Assembly: GCF_018861735.1 (NCBI RefSeq)
Contig: NZ_JAHLEB010000013.1
Location: 1-64,000 of the forward strand
Direction: 5' to 3'
Origin: Clostridium lacusfryxellense
GTDB taxonomy: Bacteria > Bacillota > Clostridia > Clostridiales > Clostridiaceae
Length of the DNA stretch: 64,000 bases
This document shows positions 9,363 through 18,375 of this stretch, one piece after another; position 1 is the stretch's first letter, and each line of letters begins with the position of its first letter. Position numbers and translations under genes: made by a program. Under the pieces are notes generated by a model, which did not search any database, had not been told where the DNA came from, and saw only the letters and a list, made by a program, of their open reading frames with translations.

Positions 9363-9722
9363 ATGGCTAGAGTATTAATTGTTGATGACGCGGCATTTAT
9401 GAGAATGATGATAAAAGATATATTAGAGAAAAATGGGTATGATGTTGTAGGTGAAGCAAGCAATGGGCTAAAGGGTGTTGAGTTATATAAATCAGAAAAA
9501 CCAGACATTGTTACAATGGATATCACCATGCCTGAAATGGACGGTATTGAAGCGGTTAAAGCAATCAAAGCTTTTGATCCTGCTGCAAAAGTAATTATGT
9601 GTAGTGCTATGGGACAACAAACAATGGTTATGGATGCAATAAGAGCTGGTGCAAAAGATTTTATTGTTAAACCATTCCAAGCAGATAGAGTACTTGAAGC
9701 AATAAAAAAAGTTTTAGGTTAG
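9363..9722 (+). CDS. cheY: chemotaxis response regulator CheY
   Basis: A single-domain receiver of 119 aa. It has the acidic pair D8/D9, phospho-acceptor D53 in TMDITMPEMDG, S81 as the switch Ser/Thr and K103 in IVKPF. CheY-P should bind the N-terminal LSQxDID-type peptides of FliM and FliY and change motor bias. It lies between cheC and the second cheW, in line with a Bacillus-type chemotaxis system. Confidence 0.95.
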   Translation: MARVLIVDDAAFMRMMIKDILEKNGYDVVGEASNGLKGVELYKSEKPDIVTMDITMPEMDGIEAVKAIKAFDPAAKVIMCSAMGQQTMVMDAIRAGAKDFIVKPFQADRVLEAIKKVLG

Positions 9723-9734
9723 GGGGAGAATGTT

Positions 9735-10136
9735 ATGCAAGTAGTTGTATTTAAAGTTAATGATGAGCAGTTTGCAGTAGAAGCATCAAAAGTTCAAAGC
9801 ATTAATGATATGATGGAAATAACAAAGGTACCTAAATCTGCTGTATACATAAAAGGTTTAATTAATCTAAGGGGTAATATAATTTCTCTTTTAGACATAA
9901 ATCTTCTTTTAGAAATTGAGCAGGGAACTCTAACACAAGAAAATATTATTATATTAAATTTAGCAGAAGAATCTGTGGGAGTAACTGTAGATCAAGTAGA
10001 TGAAGTATTAGAAATTGAAGAAGATTTAGTTGAAAAGGTTGAAACTGATAAAAAAAGAGGGTATATTAAAGGTGTTATAAATTTTAAAGATAGAATAGTT
10101 ACGTTAATTGATATTGAAAAACTTATTAAAAAATAA
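9735..10136 (+). CDS. cheW: chemotaxis coupling protein CheW (second copy)
   Basis: A 133-aa CheW-fold protein (VVFKVNDEQFAVEASKVQSI, then YIKGLINLRGNIISLLDI and YIKGVINFKDRIVTLIDI). It is shorter than the copy at 3843 and closer to canonical CheW. The start ATG follows AGGGGGAG. It ends the chemotaxis gene block; a 79-nt AT-rich gap separates it from fliM, with no clear terminator, so cotranscription is likely. Confidence 0.9.
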   Translation: MQVVVFKVNDEQFAVEASKVQSINDMMEITKVPKSAVYIKGLINLRGNIISLLDINLLLEIEQGTLTQENIIILNLAEESVGVTVDQVDEVLEIEEDLVEKVETDKKRGYIKGVINFKDRIVTLIDIEKLIKK

Positions 10137-10215
10137 GTTTTTCAATAATGTAAAAATGTAATAAATAATATAAAACTAGTGAAGAATACTGCATACAGAG
10201 AGATGAGGTTAGAAT

Positions 10216-11211
10216 ATGGCAGAAGTATTATCGCAAAGTGATATAGATTCACTATTATCTGCCCTATCATCTGGGGAAATAGAAGCAGATCAAATCCCAA
10301 ATGAAGAGGAAAAGCATAGAATTAAATTATATGATTTCAAAAGCCCTCAAAAGTTTTCAAAAGATCATCTGAGAGCACTTGAGCTCATTCATGATAATTA
10401 TGCAAGGTTAATGGCAAGTTATCTATCAGCTCAGCTAAGAAATAATGTGAAAGTTAAGGTTGAAAGTACTCAGCAAATAACTTATGACGAATTTATTCAT
10501 TCGATTCCTAATTCAACTGTTTTAACTATATTTAAAATGCCACCTTTAAGTGGATCTATATTGTTTGAGTTAAATCCTCAGTTTGCTTCTCAGATAATTG
10601 ATATCCTACTAGGTGGAAATGGTGGTAGACCGTATAAGTTCAAAGAATTTTCTGATATAGATAAAAATATATTAAGAAATGTTAATACGGGACTAATAGC
10701 TAATCTTAAAACTGCATGGCAAGATGTTTTAAGCGTTGAGCCTGAAATTTTAGCAATAGAGACTAATCCTGCACTAAATCAAACTTTAGCTCCGAATGAG
10801 CCAGTTGCGTTAATTACTTTTTCAGTAGAAATGAATAATAGTAGTAGTTTTATAAATGTTTGTATACCTTATTTAAGTATTGAAAAAATAATTGATAAAC
10901 TTGTTGTTCAATATTGGTTTAGAGAAAATGATGATGAAAATGTAAATGATTCTAGAAGTAAATTAAAAGAACGATTAAATATAGTGAGCGTTCCAATAAC
11001 AGGAGTTCTAGGGGGTACAAATATCACAGTAGATGAATTTCTACAATTAACCGAGGGTGATGTAATAACACTTGATAATTCAAGTGACAGCCAAGTTAAA
11101 GTGTTTGTGGAGAATCGTCTATGTTATACTGGAAAGCCTGGTATTATAGGTAAAAATAGGGGGATTCAGATATTAGATATAATAGATAAGGATGTGGAAA
11201 ATTATGAGTAA
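10216..11211 (+). CDS. fliM: flagellar motor switch protein FliM
   Basis: A 331-aa FliM. The N-terminal peptide EVLSQSDIDSLLSAL is the CheY-P docking motif; the middle part (about 40-240) is the CheC-like domain lacking the phosphatase residue pairs, and the C-terminal ~75 aa is the SpoA/FliN-like domain (VPITGVLGGTNITVDEFLQL). FliM forms the C-ring with FliG and FliY. The gene overlaps fliY by 8 nt. Confidence 0.94.
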   Translation: MAEVLSQSDIDSLLSALSSGEIEADQIPNEEEKHRIKLYDFKSPQKFSKDHLRALELIHDNYARLMASYLSAQLRNNVKVKVESTQQITYDEFIHSIPNSTVLTIFKMPPLSGSILFELNPQFASQIIDILLGGNGGRPYKFKEFSDIDKNILRNVNTGLIANLKTAWQDVLSVEPEILAIETNPALNQTLAPNEPVALITFSVEMNNSSSFINVCIPYLSIEKIIDKLVVQYWFRENDDENVNDSRSKLKERLNIVSVPITGVLGGTNITVDEFLQLTEGDVITLDNSSDSQVKVFVENRLCYTGKPGIIGKNRGIQILDIIDKDVENYE

Positions 11212-12421
11212 CGGCTTTCTTTCACAAGAAGAAATCGACGCTCTCTTAAACGGGGACGCTGTAGACTCTGCTGAAGATCAAAGTCTAAACGATACAAACG
11301 TGGCTAATGATGTAATAGCTGCTAAAGATATAAGCTCAGGGACTGTTGGATCATTTGAACTTACTGATAGTGAAAAGGATTTGCTTGGAGAAATAGGAAA
11401 TATTTCTATGGGTTCTGCATCAACTGCTCTTTCAACTATTGTTGGTCAACCAGTTAATATTGCAACACCAGTAGTTTCAGTGACTACCCTTGGGGAATTA
11501 AGAGCTAATTTTCAGGTTCCCAATATTGCTTTAGATGTTAAGTTTACAAGTGGTATTACAGGTGGAAACTTGCTCGTAATAAAAACTACTGATGCCGCAG
11601 TTATAGCTAGTTTAATGATGGGTGGGGATGGTAACGTACAAGGTAAACCGGAACTTTCCGAAATTGAAATTAGTGCAGTATCAGAAGCTATGAATCAGAT
11701 GATTGGATCTGCTGCAACATCTATGGCAACAATGTTTTCAAGAGAAGTGAACATTGCTCCTCCACAATCAATGATATGGGATGAAACAACAAAGCCTCTG
11801 AGTGAAAGTATTGACGAGAATGAACAAGTTGTACAGGTAGCTTTTAAATTGACTATAGGAGATTTAATAGATAGTGATATAATGCAGGTACTCCCTATAG
11901 AAACTGCGCAAAAAATAGTTTCAATTATGATGGGAACAGAAGAGATAGTTGATACTCCTAAAGTTCCAAGGGATCAAAACAAAACACCTGTTGCAAAACC
12001 GGTACTCAAAGAGTCAGAACCTCAATATGAACCAGTAAGCGAAATTGAGCCTGAGCAAGAGGAGTATTACGCAAAACCAATTGAAAGAGAAGAACCACAA
12101 GTAGAAGTTCGCAAAGCAGCATTTAAACCTCTAGTAAAAGAACCAGTTTATAGCGCTCCTAGGAATATTGATTTAATATTAGATGTACCACTTGAAATTT
12201 CAGTAGTACTTGGAAAAACTAAAAAGAATATTAGGGATATATTAAATTTTGGAACTGGATCTTTAATTGAACTTGATAAGCTAGCAGAAGAGCCAGTAGA
12301 TATATTAGTAAATGGTAAAAAGGTAGCATATGGAGAAGTTGTAGTTGTAGATGAGAATTTTGGAGTTAGAATAACTAGCATAATTAGTGGAGAAGAAAGA
12401 GTTAAAGCAATAGCAAGGTAA
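11204..12421 (+). CDS. fliY: flagellar motor switch phosphatase FliY
   Basis: A 405-aa FliY, the Gram-positive form of FliN with a fused CheC-like phosphatase. The N-terminus GFLSQEEIDALLNG is a CheY-P binding peptide. Two phosphatase E-x2-N pairs are visible: E63/N66 and E161/N164. A Pro/Glu-rich linker (~250-315) leads to a C-terminal SpoA domain (LDVPLEISVVLGKTKKNI). It should both build the C-ring and dephosphorylate CheY-P at the motor. ATG 11204 overlaps the end of fliM; the upstream in-frame codon at 11192 would give an atypical N-terminus. Confidence 0.93.
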   Translation: MSNGFLSQEEIDALLNGDAVDSAEDQSLNDTNVANDVIAAKDISSGTVGSFELTDSEKDLLGEIGNISMGSASTALSTIVGQPVNIATPVVSVTTLGELRANFQVPNIALDVKFTSGITGGNLLVIKTTDAAVIASLMMGGDGNVQGKPELSEIEISAVSEAMNQMIGSAATSMATMFSREVNIAPPQSMIWDETTKPLSESIDENEQVVQVAFKLTIGDLIDSDIMQVLPIETAQKIVSIMMGTEEIVDTPKVPRDQNKTPVAKPVLKESEPQYEPVSEIEPEQEEYYAKPIEREEPQVEVRKAAFKPLVKEPVYSAPRNIDLILDVPLEISVVLGKTKKNIRDILNFGTGSLIELDKLAEEPVDILVNGKKVAYGEVVVVDENFGVRITSIISGEERVKAIAR

Positions 12422-12605
12422 AAAGTATATATTACTATTAATGCATTCACTTCGCTAAGAACTACTAATTTTATTTTTAATTAATCTGCTAAAAAATATA
12501 AACTCGCTACACTCAAACATATATTTTTCTTAACGCATATCAATTAAAAATAAAACAAGAAGTTCTAAAGCTTGTTTCAATGCATTATACGTAATATATA
12601 CTTTT
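12421..12605. repeat. ~185-nt imperfect inverted repeat after fliY
   Basis: The ends pair perfectly over 15 bp (12421-12435 with 12591-12605). Further paired blocks are AATGCATT (12440-12447 with 12579-12586), AGAACT (12458-12463 with 12561-12566) and a 14-bp A/T block (12469-12482 with 12542-12555), plus an inner A/T helix. It begins one base inside the fliY stop codon and holds no ORF. It may be a MITE-like element or a large RNA hairpin at the transcript end; no target-site duplication is evident. Confidence 0.6.
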
Positions 12606-12624
12606 GCGCTAGACAATAAATGAG

Positions 12625-12651
12625 GGAATAAAGAAAATTTATTCCTTTTTT
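12625..12651 (+). terminator. rho-independent terminator of the fapA-che-fliMY operon
   Basis: An 8-bp stem GGAATAAA (12625-12632) with TTTATTCC (12638-12645), loop GAAAA, followed by six T. It separates the chemotaxis operon from the flgM operon. Confidence 0.85.
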
Positions 12652-12661
12652 GTATATCCAC

Positions 12662-12688
12662 TAAACTTTCAAGAAATGTATACGATAA
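12662..12688 (+). promoter_or_regulatory. sigma-28 (FliA) promoter of the flgM operon
   Basis: TAAA (12662-12665), a 15-nt spacer and TACGATAA (12681-12688) match the flagellar sigma factor consensus TAAA-N15-GCCGATAA with 6 of 8 in the -10 box. It sits right after a terminator and ~55 nt upstream of flgM, where late flagellar genes are expected to be driven by FliA. Confidence 0.75.
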
Positions 12689-12741
12689 TAGAAGTAGATG
12701 AAATAAAATACAGGCTTAAAAAAAGCTAGGGGTGAATGAAA

Positions 12742-13014
12742 ATGAAAATAGAATCAATAAAACATGATGTTATTAATACTTATAAAAAGACTACACCTAA
12801 AACAGAGGTAAAAGCGAGTGTTATAAAAAAAGATACAATTGAGTTATCTGCTGAAGGGAAAAATCTAAGTGCATTATCATTAGAGGGCAAATCAGTAAAT
12901 TCTAATGAAAAAATAGAAGCTATTAAAAATAGCATAAAAAATGGAACTTACAATGTAGATTCAAAACTAACAGCTAAAAAAATCTTTGATACTATGAAGG
13001 GAAGAGATATTTAG
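12742..13014 (+). CDS. flgM: anti-sigma-28 factor FlgM
   Basis: About 90 aa. It has the FlgM pattern: a disordered N-terminus, an IELSAEGK segment and the C-terminal sigma-binding helices (KIEAIKNSIKNGTYNVD, KLTAKKIFDTMK). FlgM binds FliA until the hook-basal body is finished. The second ATG (12742) is spaced 9 nt from GGGG; the first (12736) is too close. FliA itself is encoded at 52787 in another operon. Confidence 0.9.
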   Translation: MKIESIKHDVINTYKKTTPKTEVKASVIKKDTIELSAEGKNLSALSLEGKSVNSNEKIEAIKNSIKNGTYNVDSKLTAKKIFDTMKGRDI

Positions 13015-13016
13015 TT

Positions 13017-13436
13017 ATGGTGCAGAAACTAAATAAAGTTATGGTGCAGGAAACAGAGGCCGTGAGGAATCTTTTACTAGAACTTGAAGAGCAACATAGA
13101 TGCATAATTGTAAATGATATTTTTGGAATGGAAGCTTGCGTAAACAAAATTAAAGAAGCTAATAAAAATATAGCTTTTATGGAAGTTGAGAGGCGTGGAC
13201 TTACTAAAAACAAAGCGATGGGTATTATAATTGAAGAAGCTCACAACTTGGAGCTTGAAAAAAATTATAACATAATTAAGATGTTGTTAGAAGAAGTTAT
13301 ACTCCAAAAGGATACGAATGAGTTACTTATAAGACAAGGACTTAGTTTTACAAATAAAATGCTAAATGTGTTAAATCCATCAAGGGAAACAAAAACTTAT
13401 AATGCATATGGTAAAGTAAAAAATAGTATGAGGTGA
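13017..13436 (+). CDS. flgN: FlgN-type export chaperone
   Basis: A 139-aa mostly helical, acidic/basic coiled-coil protein, starting 2 nt after flgM and ending 4 nt before flgK. FlgN proteins are cytoplasmic chaperones for the hook-junction proteins FlgK and FlgL, and the position flgM-flgN-flgK-flgL is standard. Sequence conservation in this family is weak, so the call rests on length, helical make-up and place. Confidence 0.85.
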   Translation: MVQKLNKVMVQETEAVRNLLLELEEQHRCIIVNDIFGMEACVNKIKEANKNIAFMEVERRGLTKNKAMGIIIEEAHNLELEKNYNIIKMLLEEVILQKDTNELLIRQGLSFTNKMLNVLNPSRETKTYNAYGKVKNSMR

Positions 13437-13440
13437 TGAA

Positions 13441-15156
13441 ATGTCAGGATTATTTTCAACTTTTAATGTAGCAACAAGAGGAATGACTGCTCAGCAAAAG
13501 GCAATAGATGTAACAAGTCATAATATTGCTAATGCTAATACAGAAGGATATACAAGGCAGAGGGCTACAATGGAGACTACAAGGCCAGCTAACGAGACTA
13601 CGGGGGCAGGTCAATTAGGTACAGGAGTACAGGTTTCTACAGTGTCAAGAATTAGAGATACCTATTTGGATTATAGAGTAAGAGCAGAAAGTGGGACTAT
13701 GGGACTATACGAGGGACGTGAGAAATTTCTAACAGAACTTGAAGGCATTTTCAATGAACTTGATGGCACTGGCATATCAACATTAACTGATAAGGTATTT
13801 AAGTCGTGGGGTGACCTTTCATTAAGTCCAGAGGTGTCAAATACTAGAACTGTAGTGGCTCAACAATCTAAAGCACTTACAGACCAATTAAATAACACCT
13901 ATAATCAATTAACTAAATTAAAAGAAAATTGTCAAGGATCTATTAAACAAGATATAATAGACATAAACAAAATGCTTGATCAAATAAATGAACTAAATCA
14001 AGAGGTTATAAGTGTAAAAGTTGGTGGAAATGAACCCAATGATTTAATGGATAAAAGAGATTTACTTGTTGATTCACTAAGCTCAAAATTTGGCATCACT
14101 ATAGATAAGAAAACATTAGCGGGAGAAGATCTTAAAGCAACTGATTCTGGAGATGTGGTTAATCCGTACCTTGTAAAGTCAAGCCCTAATGCTGAAGTTA
14201 GAAGATTCTCATATGTAAGTAGCATTGATAAGAAAGCAGATGGCACCTATGATGTTAATTATTACAAAAATGGGGATACAACAACAGATGCAAATAAAGT
14301 CACTATGAATATGACGCTTACAAGCGAACAATATACAAGTTTAGATGAAGGTAGAGTGCTTTGGGCAGATACTGATGGTTATGCTATAGCTGCTGATGGA
14401 ACTAGAATAGCTGGGACTGACTCAACTGGATCAATAGGTACTACAGCAGCAACTATGTCAACTATTGAACTTTTTCAGCCGAAAACAGGAGAGCTACAAG
14501 GTTTTATGTCTGTACAGGCAGATATAGATGTATATATTGAAAAATTAAATAATGTAGCTAAGGGAATTGCTTTTTCTGTAAATGCAGTACATAGTGGTGA
14601 AACTGATCCAAATCTTGATTTACTTAAATTCTTCGTTAACAGTGATGTTAATGGTAAAGAAGAAGAAATAACAGCTGGTAATATTTCTATAAATGAGAAG
14701 ATTATGGATGATGTTATGCTAATTAACGTTGGGAAAAATAGTACATCAGGTGAAACGGATGGAAGCCGTGCACTAGCTATTTCACAACTTAAAAATGTTA
14801 AATTAGAGATTCAAGGAATAGTTGATGGAACCACTAGGTCATCATTTTTGGCAGGGAAATATAACGCTGATACTATGGCAATTAGTTCATCTTCCAATGG
14901 AGCGACTATTGGTGGATTTTTTACAGACATAGTAAGTACCTTAGCAATTCAGACACAAGTGGCTAAAAAAAATGTAACAAACTATTCAGCGCTTCTAGCA
15001 AACCTAGAGGAGTCAAGAACTTCAGTTTCGGGTGTATCGTTAGATGAAGAAATGGCAAATTTGATCCAGTTTCAACATGCTTATCAAGCTAATGCAAAAA
15101 TTATTTCAACAGTTGATGAACTTCTAGACTTAGTTATTAATGGCTTAAAGAAATAG
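13441..15156 (+). CDS. flgK: hook-filament junction protein FlgK (HAP1)
   Basis: A 571-aa FlgK. The N-terminal STFNVATRGMTAQQKAIDVTSHNIANANTEGYTRQRA is the rod/hook-type coiled-coil signature, and the C-terminus (GVSLDEEMANLIQFQHAYQANAKIISTVDELLD) is the matching D0 helix. The central 200-480 part is variable. It forms the first ring between hook and filament. Preceded by flgN, its chaperone, and followed by flgL. Confidence 0.95.
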   Translation: MSGLFSTFNVATRGMTAQQKAIDVTSHNIANANTEGYTRQRATMETTRPANETTGAGQLGTGVQVSTVSRIRDTYLDYRVRAESGTMGLYEGREKFLTELEGIFNELDGTGISTLTDKVFKSWGDLSLSPEVSNTRTVVAQQSKALTDQLNNTYNQLTKLKENCQGSIKQDIIDINKMLDQINELNQEVISVKVGGNEPNDLMDKRDLLVDSLSSKFGITIDKKTLAGEDLKATDSGDVVNPYLVKSSPNAEVRRFSYVSSIDKKADGTYDVNYYKNGDTTTDANKVTMNMTLTSEQYTSLDEGRVLWADTDGYAIAADGTRIAGTDSTGSIGTTAATMSTIELFQPKTGELQGFMSVQADIDVYIEKLNNVAKGIAFSVNAVHSGETDPNLDLLKFFVNSDVNGKEEEITAGNISINEKIMDDVMLINVGKNSTSGETDGSRALAISQLKNVKLEIQGIVDGTTRSSFLAGKYNADTMAISSSSNGATIGGFFTDIVSTLAIQTQVAKKNVTNYSALLANLEESRTSVSGVSLDEEMANLIQFQHAYQANAKIISTVDELLDLVINGLKK

Positions 15157-15203
15157 AGCTTTTACGAAATAAAGGTTGCAAGGAATAAATAAGGGGTGAA
15201 GAT

Positions 15204-16490
15204 ATGAGAGTAACCAACAAAATGCTTTCAAATAACTTTTTGAGAGATATGAATACAAATTTAAATAATTTAAGTGCGTTACAAAATCAAATGGCTTCAG
15301 CTAAACAAATAAACAAAGCATCGGACGATCCTGTCAAAGCTGCTAAGATAATGCAATTGAACTCAGATATCGGTGCAAATGAGCAATATAACACTAATAT
15401 TAAAAATACAACAAACTGGCTTGATGTAACAGATTCAACACTCGATAAAGTTGGAGGTGTCATTACAAGAATTAATGAACTTTTAGTAGCTTCAGGTGGT
15501 GCAGGTTACGGTGCGGATGAGAAGTCAGCTGTAAAAGATGAAATAAATCAAAGAGTAGAGGAACTAGCAGGATTACTCAATACAAGTTTTGATGGTAAGT
15601 ATATATTTGGTGGTACGAGTGGTACTAGTAAACCTGTGGGGACTAGTGTGATAGATGGCAATACACAGTTAACTAATAATACAAAAGCAGGAGTGGTTGC
15701 TAAAAATATAAGTGGAACAATGACCTATAGTGGTAATACGGTAAAAGCAGGGGATTCGTTAAAGATGTCTCTAAATGGAGTATCGATGACGGTAGTTTTA
15801 AGCTCTGACATTACATCAGGATCAACTAGCATGGAAGATGCAAAATCTACGCTTGAAACAGATATTAATGCTGCAATAGCAACTGCTAACACAACAGCTG
15901 GCAAAACAACTGGTCAGGTTGGCTTTATTAAGGATGCTACAGTTACTGCAACTGCTGATGGAAGATTTGAAATAAGTAGCCAATCAGGAACTATAACATT
16001 TTTTAATGATGATATCAAAACTACGGCTAAGGATTTAGGCATAAGTGCTGGATTAAAAGACAAGCTAATGGTAGAAGTATCTCAGGGTGTAACTATGGAT
16101 TACAATGTTACAGCATCTCAGGTTATAAACTATGGAGTTGGTGGTAACAATATTATGGATTTAATGGCAAACATAACAAAACATCTTAGTTCAGACAAAG
16201 CGGCTGATATTAGTGCTTTGAATGGTGCAGATTTAACAGGTGTTCAGACTGTTATGACAAATCTATTAAAGCTACGTTCAGAAGTTGGGGCTAAGCAAAA
16301 TAGAATGGAAAGTGCAGAATCCAGAAATACAGATCAAAATTTAAATATGACAGAAATTTTAACTTCTACTCAAGATATAGATATTACAGAAAAATCAATG
16401 GAGTATGCTACTATGCAAACAATATATTTAGCGTCACTTCAAACAAGTGCCAAGGTGCTTCAACCTACATTACTTGACTACCTACGCTAG
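15204..16490 (+). CDS. flgL: hook-filament junction protein FlgL (HAP3)
   Basis: A 428-aa flagellin-like protein. The N-terminus MRVTNKMLSNNFLRDMNTNLNNLSAL with SDDPVKAA and the C-terminus (SARDT-like DIDITEKSMEYATMQTIYLASLQTSAKVLQPTLLDYLR) identify FlgL. It is longer than the ~300 aa of many FlgL proteins because of a Thr/Ser/Ala-rich central insert (about 150-320). Confidence 0.94.
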   Translation: MRVTNKMLSNNFLRDMNTNLNNLSALQNQMASAKQINKASDDPVKAAKIMQLNSDIGANEQYNTNIKNTTNWLDVTDSTLDKVGGVITRINELLVASGGAGYGADEKSAVKDEINQRVEELAGLLNTSFDGKYIFGGTSGTSKPVGTSVIDGNTQLTNNTKAGVVAKNISGTMTYSGNTVKAGDSLKMSLNGVSMTVVLSSDITSGSTSMEDAKSTLETDINAAIATANTTAGKTTGQVGFIKDATVTATADGRFEISSQSGTITFFNDDIKTTAKDLGISAGLKDKLMVEVSQGVTMDYNVTASQVINYGVGGNNIMDLMANITKHLSSDKAADISALNGADLTGVQTVMTNLLKLRSEVGAKQNRMESAESRNTDQNLNMTEILTSTQDIDITEKSMEYATMQTIYLASLQTSAKVLQPTLLDYLR

Positions 16491-16557
16491 AATGAAAAAT
16501 TTTGGCTGATAGAAAAAATGTAGAAATCATTTTTAATTAAAGGAGTTGAGTTTTAAT

Positions 16558-16992
16558 ATGGAGATAGTTACTAAACACCATGGAGTAAGAGCTTATAGTG
16601 ATAAAGATGTGATAGAGTTCAAAAAAGGGTTACCAGGTTTTAAAAACTTGAAAAAATTTATACTGTTTCCTTTGGAAAGTAACGAAGTTTTCAGTATATT
16701 ACATTCAATTGAAGATGTTGAAATTGGTTTAGTTTTGGTATCACCCTACGAGGTAAAACCTGATTATGAATTTAAAATACCAGATGCTAATGTTATGGAA
16801 CTTGAAATATCTAGCCCAGCAGAAGTATTGGTATTAACTACAGTGACTTTGAGTTCAGATATACAGAATATGACTACTAATTTAAAAGCTCCAATAATTT
16901 TTAATATAAATGAAAAATCTGGTGAACAATTAATATTAGATAATGATAAATACAAAATAAAGGAACCTCTATTTAATAGGAGGACGAATTAA
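16558..16992 (+). CDS. fliW: flagellar assembly factor FliW
   Basis: About 144 aa. [16 protein letters not shown] and the [19 protein letters not shown] segments are FliW hallmarks. FliW binds CsrA and, alternatively, flagellin, so free flagellin releases CsrA to repress flagellin translation. ATG 16558 is chosen over the TTG at 16546, which abuts the AAGGAG. The stop overlaps the csrA start (TAATG), the standard fliW-csrA arrangement. Confidence 0.95.
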   Translation: MEIVTKHHGVRAYSDKDVIEFKKGLPGFKNLKKFILFPLESNEVFSILHSIEDVEIGLVLVSPYEVKPDYEFKIPDANVMELEISSPAEVLVLTTVTLSSDIQNMTTNLKAPIIFNINEKSGEQLILDNDKYKIKEPLFNRRTN

Positions 16993-17207
16993 TGCTAGTA
17001 ATAAGTAGAAAAAAAGGTGAATCGCTCTTAATTGGTGATGACGTTGAGATAACTATAATTAAGGTCGAAAATGGTTCTGTAAAAATTGCTATAAATGCAC
17101 CGAAAGAAATTGGAATATTGAGGAAAGAACTTTATGTAGAAGTAACAGATGAAAACCAAAGAGCAGTGATTTTTGATGTATCAGCTTTAGAAAAATTAAA
17201 GAAATAA
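16992..17207 (+). CDS. csrA: translational regulator CsrA
   Basis: A 71-aa Csr[16 protein letters not shown] is the first RNA-binding strand and R44 in GILRKELY is the key RNA-contact residue. The C-terminal tail ([16 protein letters not shown]) is of the longer, FliW-binding type. Likely targets are the three flagellin mRNAs in this window, which carry CsrA-type hairpins (21388, 22813, 24167). Confidence 0.96.
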   Translation: MLVISRKKGESLLIGDDVEITIIKVENGSVKIAINAPKEIGILRKELYVEVTDENQRAVIFDVSALEKLKK

Positions 17208-17223
17208 ATTGGGGGTGGGAATA

Positions 17224-17568
17224 ATGGAGATTGGCGGTAATAATAGTAAATCTACAGATTTTAATAAGTTCTTTAAAACTCCTGAGAATGTTAAGATTTC
17301 TAGGCCTGATGAAAGTAATAATTCACTAAGTGAAAAAGAAAATAATGAAATAGAGATCAAAAATGCAGTCAGTAAAATAAATAAGGTGTTAGAGGGTGAA
17401 GGTACTCATTTGCAATATGAAAAACATGCAGTACTTAATCAAATGATTATAACAGTAATTAATAATAATACAAATCAAGTAATAAGAGAGATACCATCAA
17501 AAAAAATACTAGATATGGTAGCTAAGATGTGTGAGATGGCTGGTATTTTAGTGAATAAAAAAGCTTAA
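17224..17568 (+). CDS. flaG: FlaG family protein
   Basis: About 114 aa. A low-complexity N-terminus is followed by the FlaG core (INKVLEGEGTHLQYEKHAVLNQMIITVINNNTNQVIREIPSKKIL). FlaG proteins affect filament length in some species; the molecular role is not settled. ATG 17224 follows GGGGGTGGG with good spacing, better than the TTG at 17209. Confidence 0.88.
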   Translation: MEIGGNNSKSTDFNKFFKTPENVKISRPDESNNSLSEKENNEIEIKNAVSKINKVLEGEGTHLQYEKHAVLNQMIITVINNNTNQVIREIPSKKILDMVAKMCEMAGILVNKKA

Positions 17569-17619
17569 GTACTTATAGTAAAAGGAGTAACCCTTTAGAA
17601 TAAGGATAGGAGGGCTATT

Positions 17620-17910
17620 ATGGAATTTAAATTAAATAAAATCGATGTTGAATTAAGACAGCGGGTTAAGGATACAACGAAATCTGGTATAGTTCATAGG
17701 AAAGAGTCAATAACTGTAAATAAAGATAGAAATCCTAACGATAACTCAAGTTCTTATGAGGACTATAAGTATAAAATCTCAAAATATAAGAAAAAACACA
17801 AGATAGCTGTAGGAGCATATAGAAATACTGAATATGAAGTAGAAGTTTTTAAAGAGGCTTTAGATAAAGAACAAAAAATCATTGGGAATTTTATAGATAC
17901 TAAGAAGTAG
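17620..17910 (+). CDS. hypothetical protein between flaG and fliS
   Basis: A 96-aa highly charged, Lys-rich protein. I do not recognise a family. It has no membrane segment or signal peptide, and its second half (YEDYKYKISKYKKKHKI, then VEVFKEALDKEQ) is probably helical. TAGGAGGGC upstream gives a strong ribosome site and the reading frame is tightly packed between flaG and fliS, so it is very likely expressed with the late flagellar genes. A small export or assembly accessory role is possible from location only. Confidence 0.7.
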   Translation: MEFKLNKIDVELRQRVKDTTKSGIVHRKESITVNKDRNPNDNSSSYEDYKYKISKYKKKHKIAVGAYRNTEYEVEVFKEALDKEQKIIGNFIDTKK

Positions 17911-17922
17911 GGGTGAAACAAT

Positions 17923-18318
17923 ATGGCAATGAACGCACATGGAAATGCATTCAATACGTATAAAAGCAATAGTATTAATTTCGCATCAAAGGATCAATTG
18001 CTTATGATGTTAGTTGAGGGCGCAACAAAATTTTCTAAAATAGGAAGACAGGCCATTATAGATAAAGATGTTCAAAAAGCACATGAAAATCTTGTAAAAA
18101 CTCAAAATATCTTTTTCGAATTGATGACTACCTTAGATGTATCAAAAGGTGGGGAGTGGGCAGAAAGCTTAATGAAGGTTTATGAGTTTATAACACGTAG
18201 ATTAATGGATGCTAACATAAAGAAAAGTGAAGAAATAATGAATGAAATAATTCCATTAATTGAAGATATTCGAGATACTTGGAGCGAGGCTTACAAAAGA
18301 TCTAAAGGAAGCAAGTAG
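17923..18318 (+). CDS. fliS: flagellin export chaperone FliS
   Basis: A 131-aa FliS. AFNTYKSNSINFASKDQLLMMLVEGATKFSKIG, then a four-helix bundle ending GGEWAESLMKVYEFITRRLMDANIKKS, is the typical pattern. FliS keeps flagellin unfolded in the cytoplasm and can bind FliW. Its neighbour fliD encodes the filament cap. Confidence 0.95.
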   Translation: MAMNAHGNAFNTYKSNSINFASKDQLLMMLVEGATKFSKIGRQAIIDKDVQKAHENLVKTQNIFFELMTTLDVSKGGEWAESLMKVYEFITRRLMDANIKKSEEIMNEIIPLIEDIRDTWSEAYKRSKGSK

Positions 18319-18375
18319 GACTAAAAATTGTTAAGCTTAATTAATTTTCCAAAGAAAATTTAAAGGGGTGATTTT

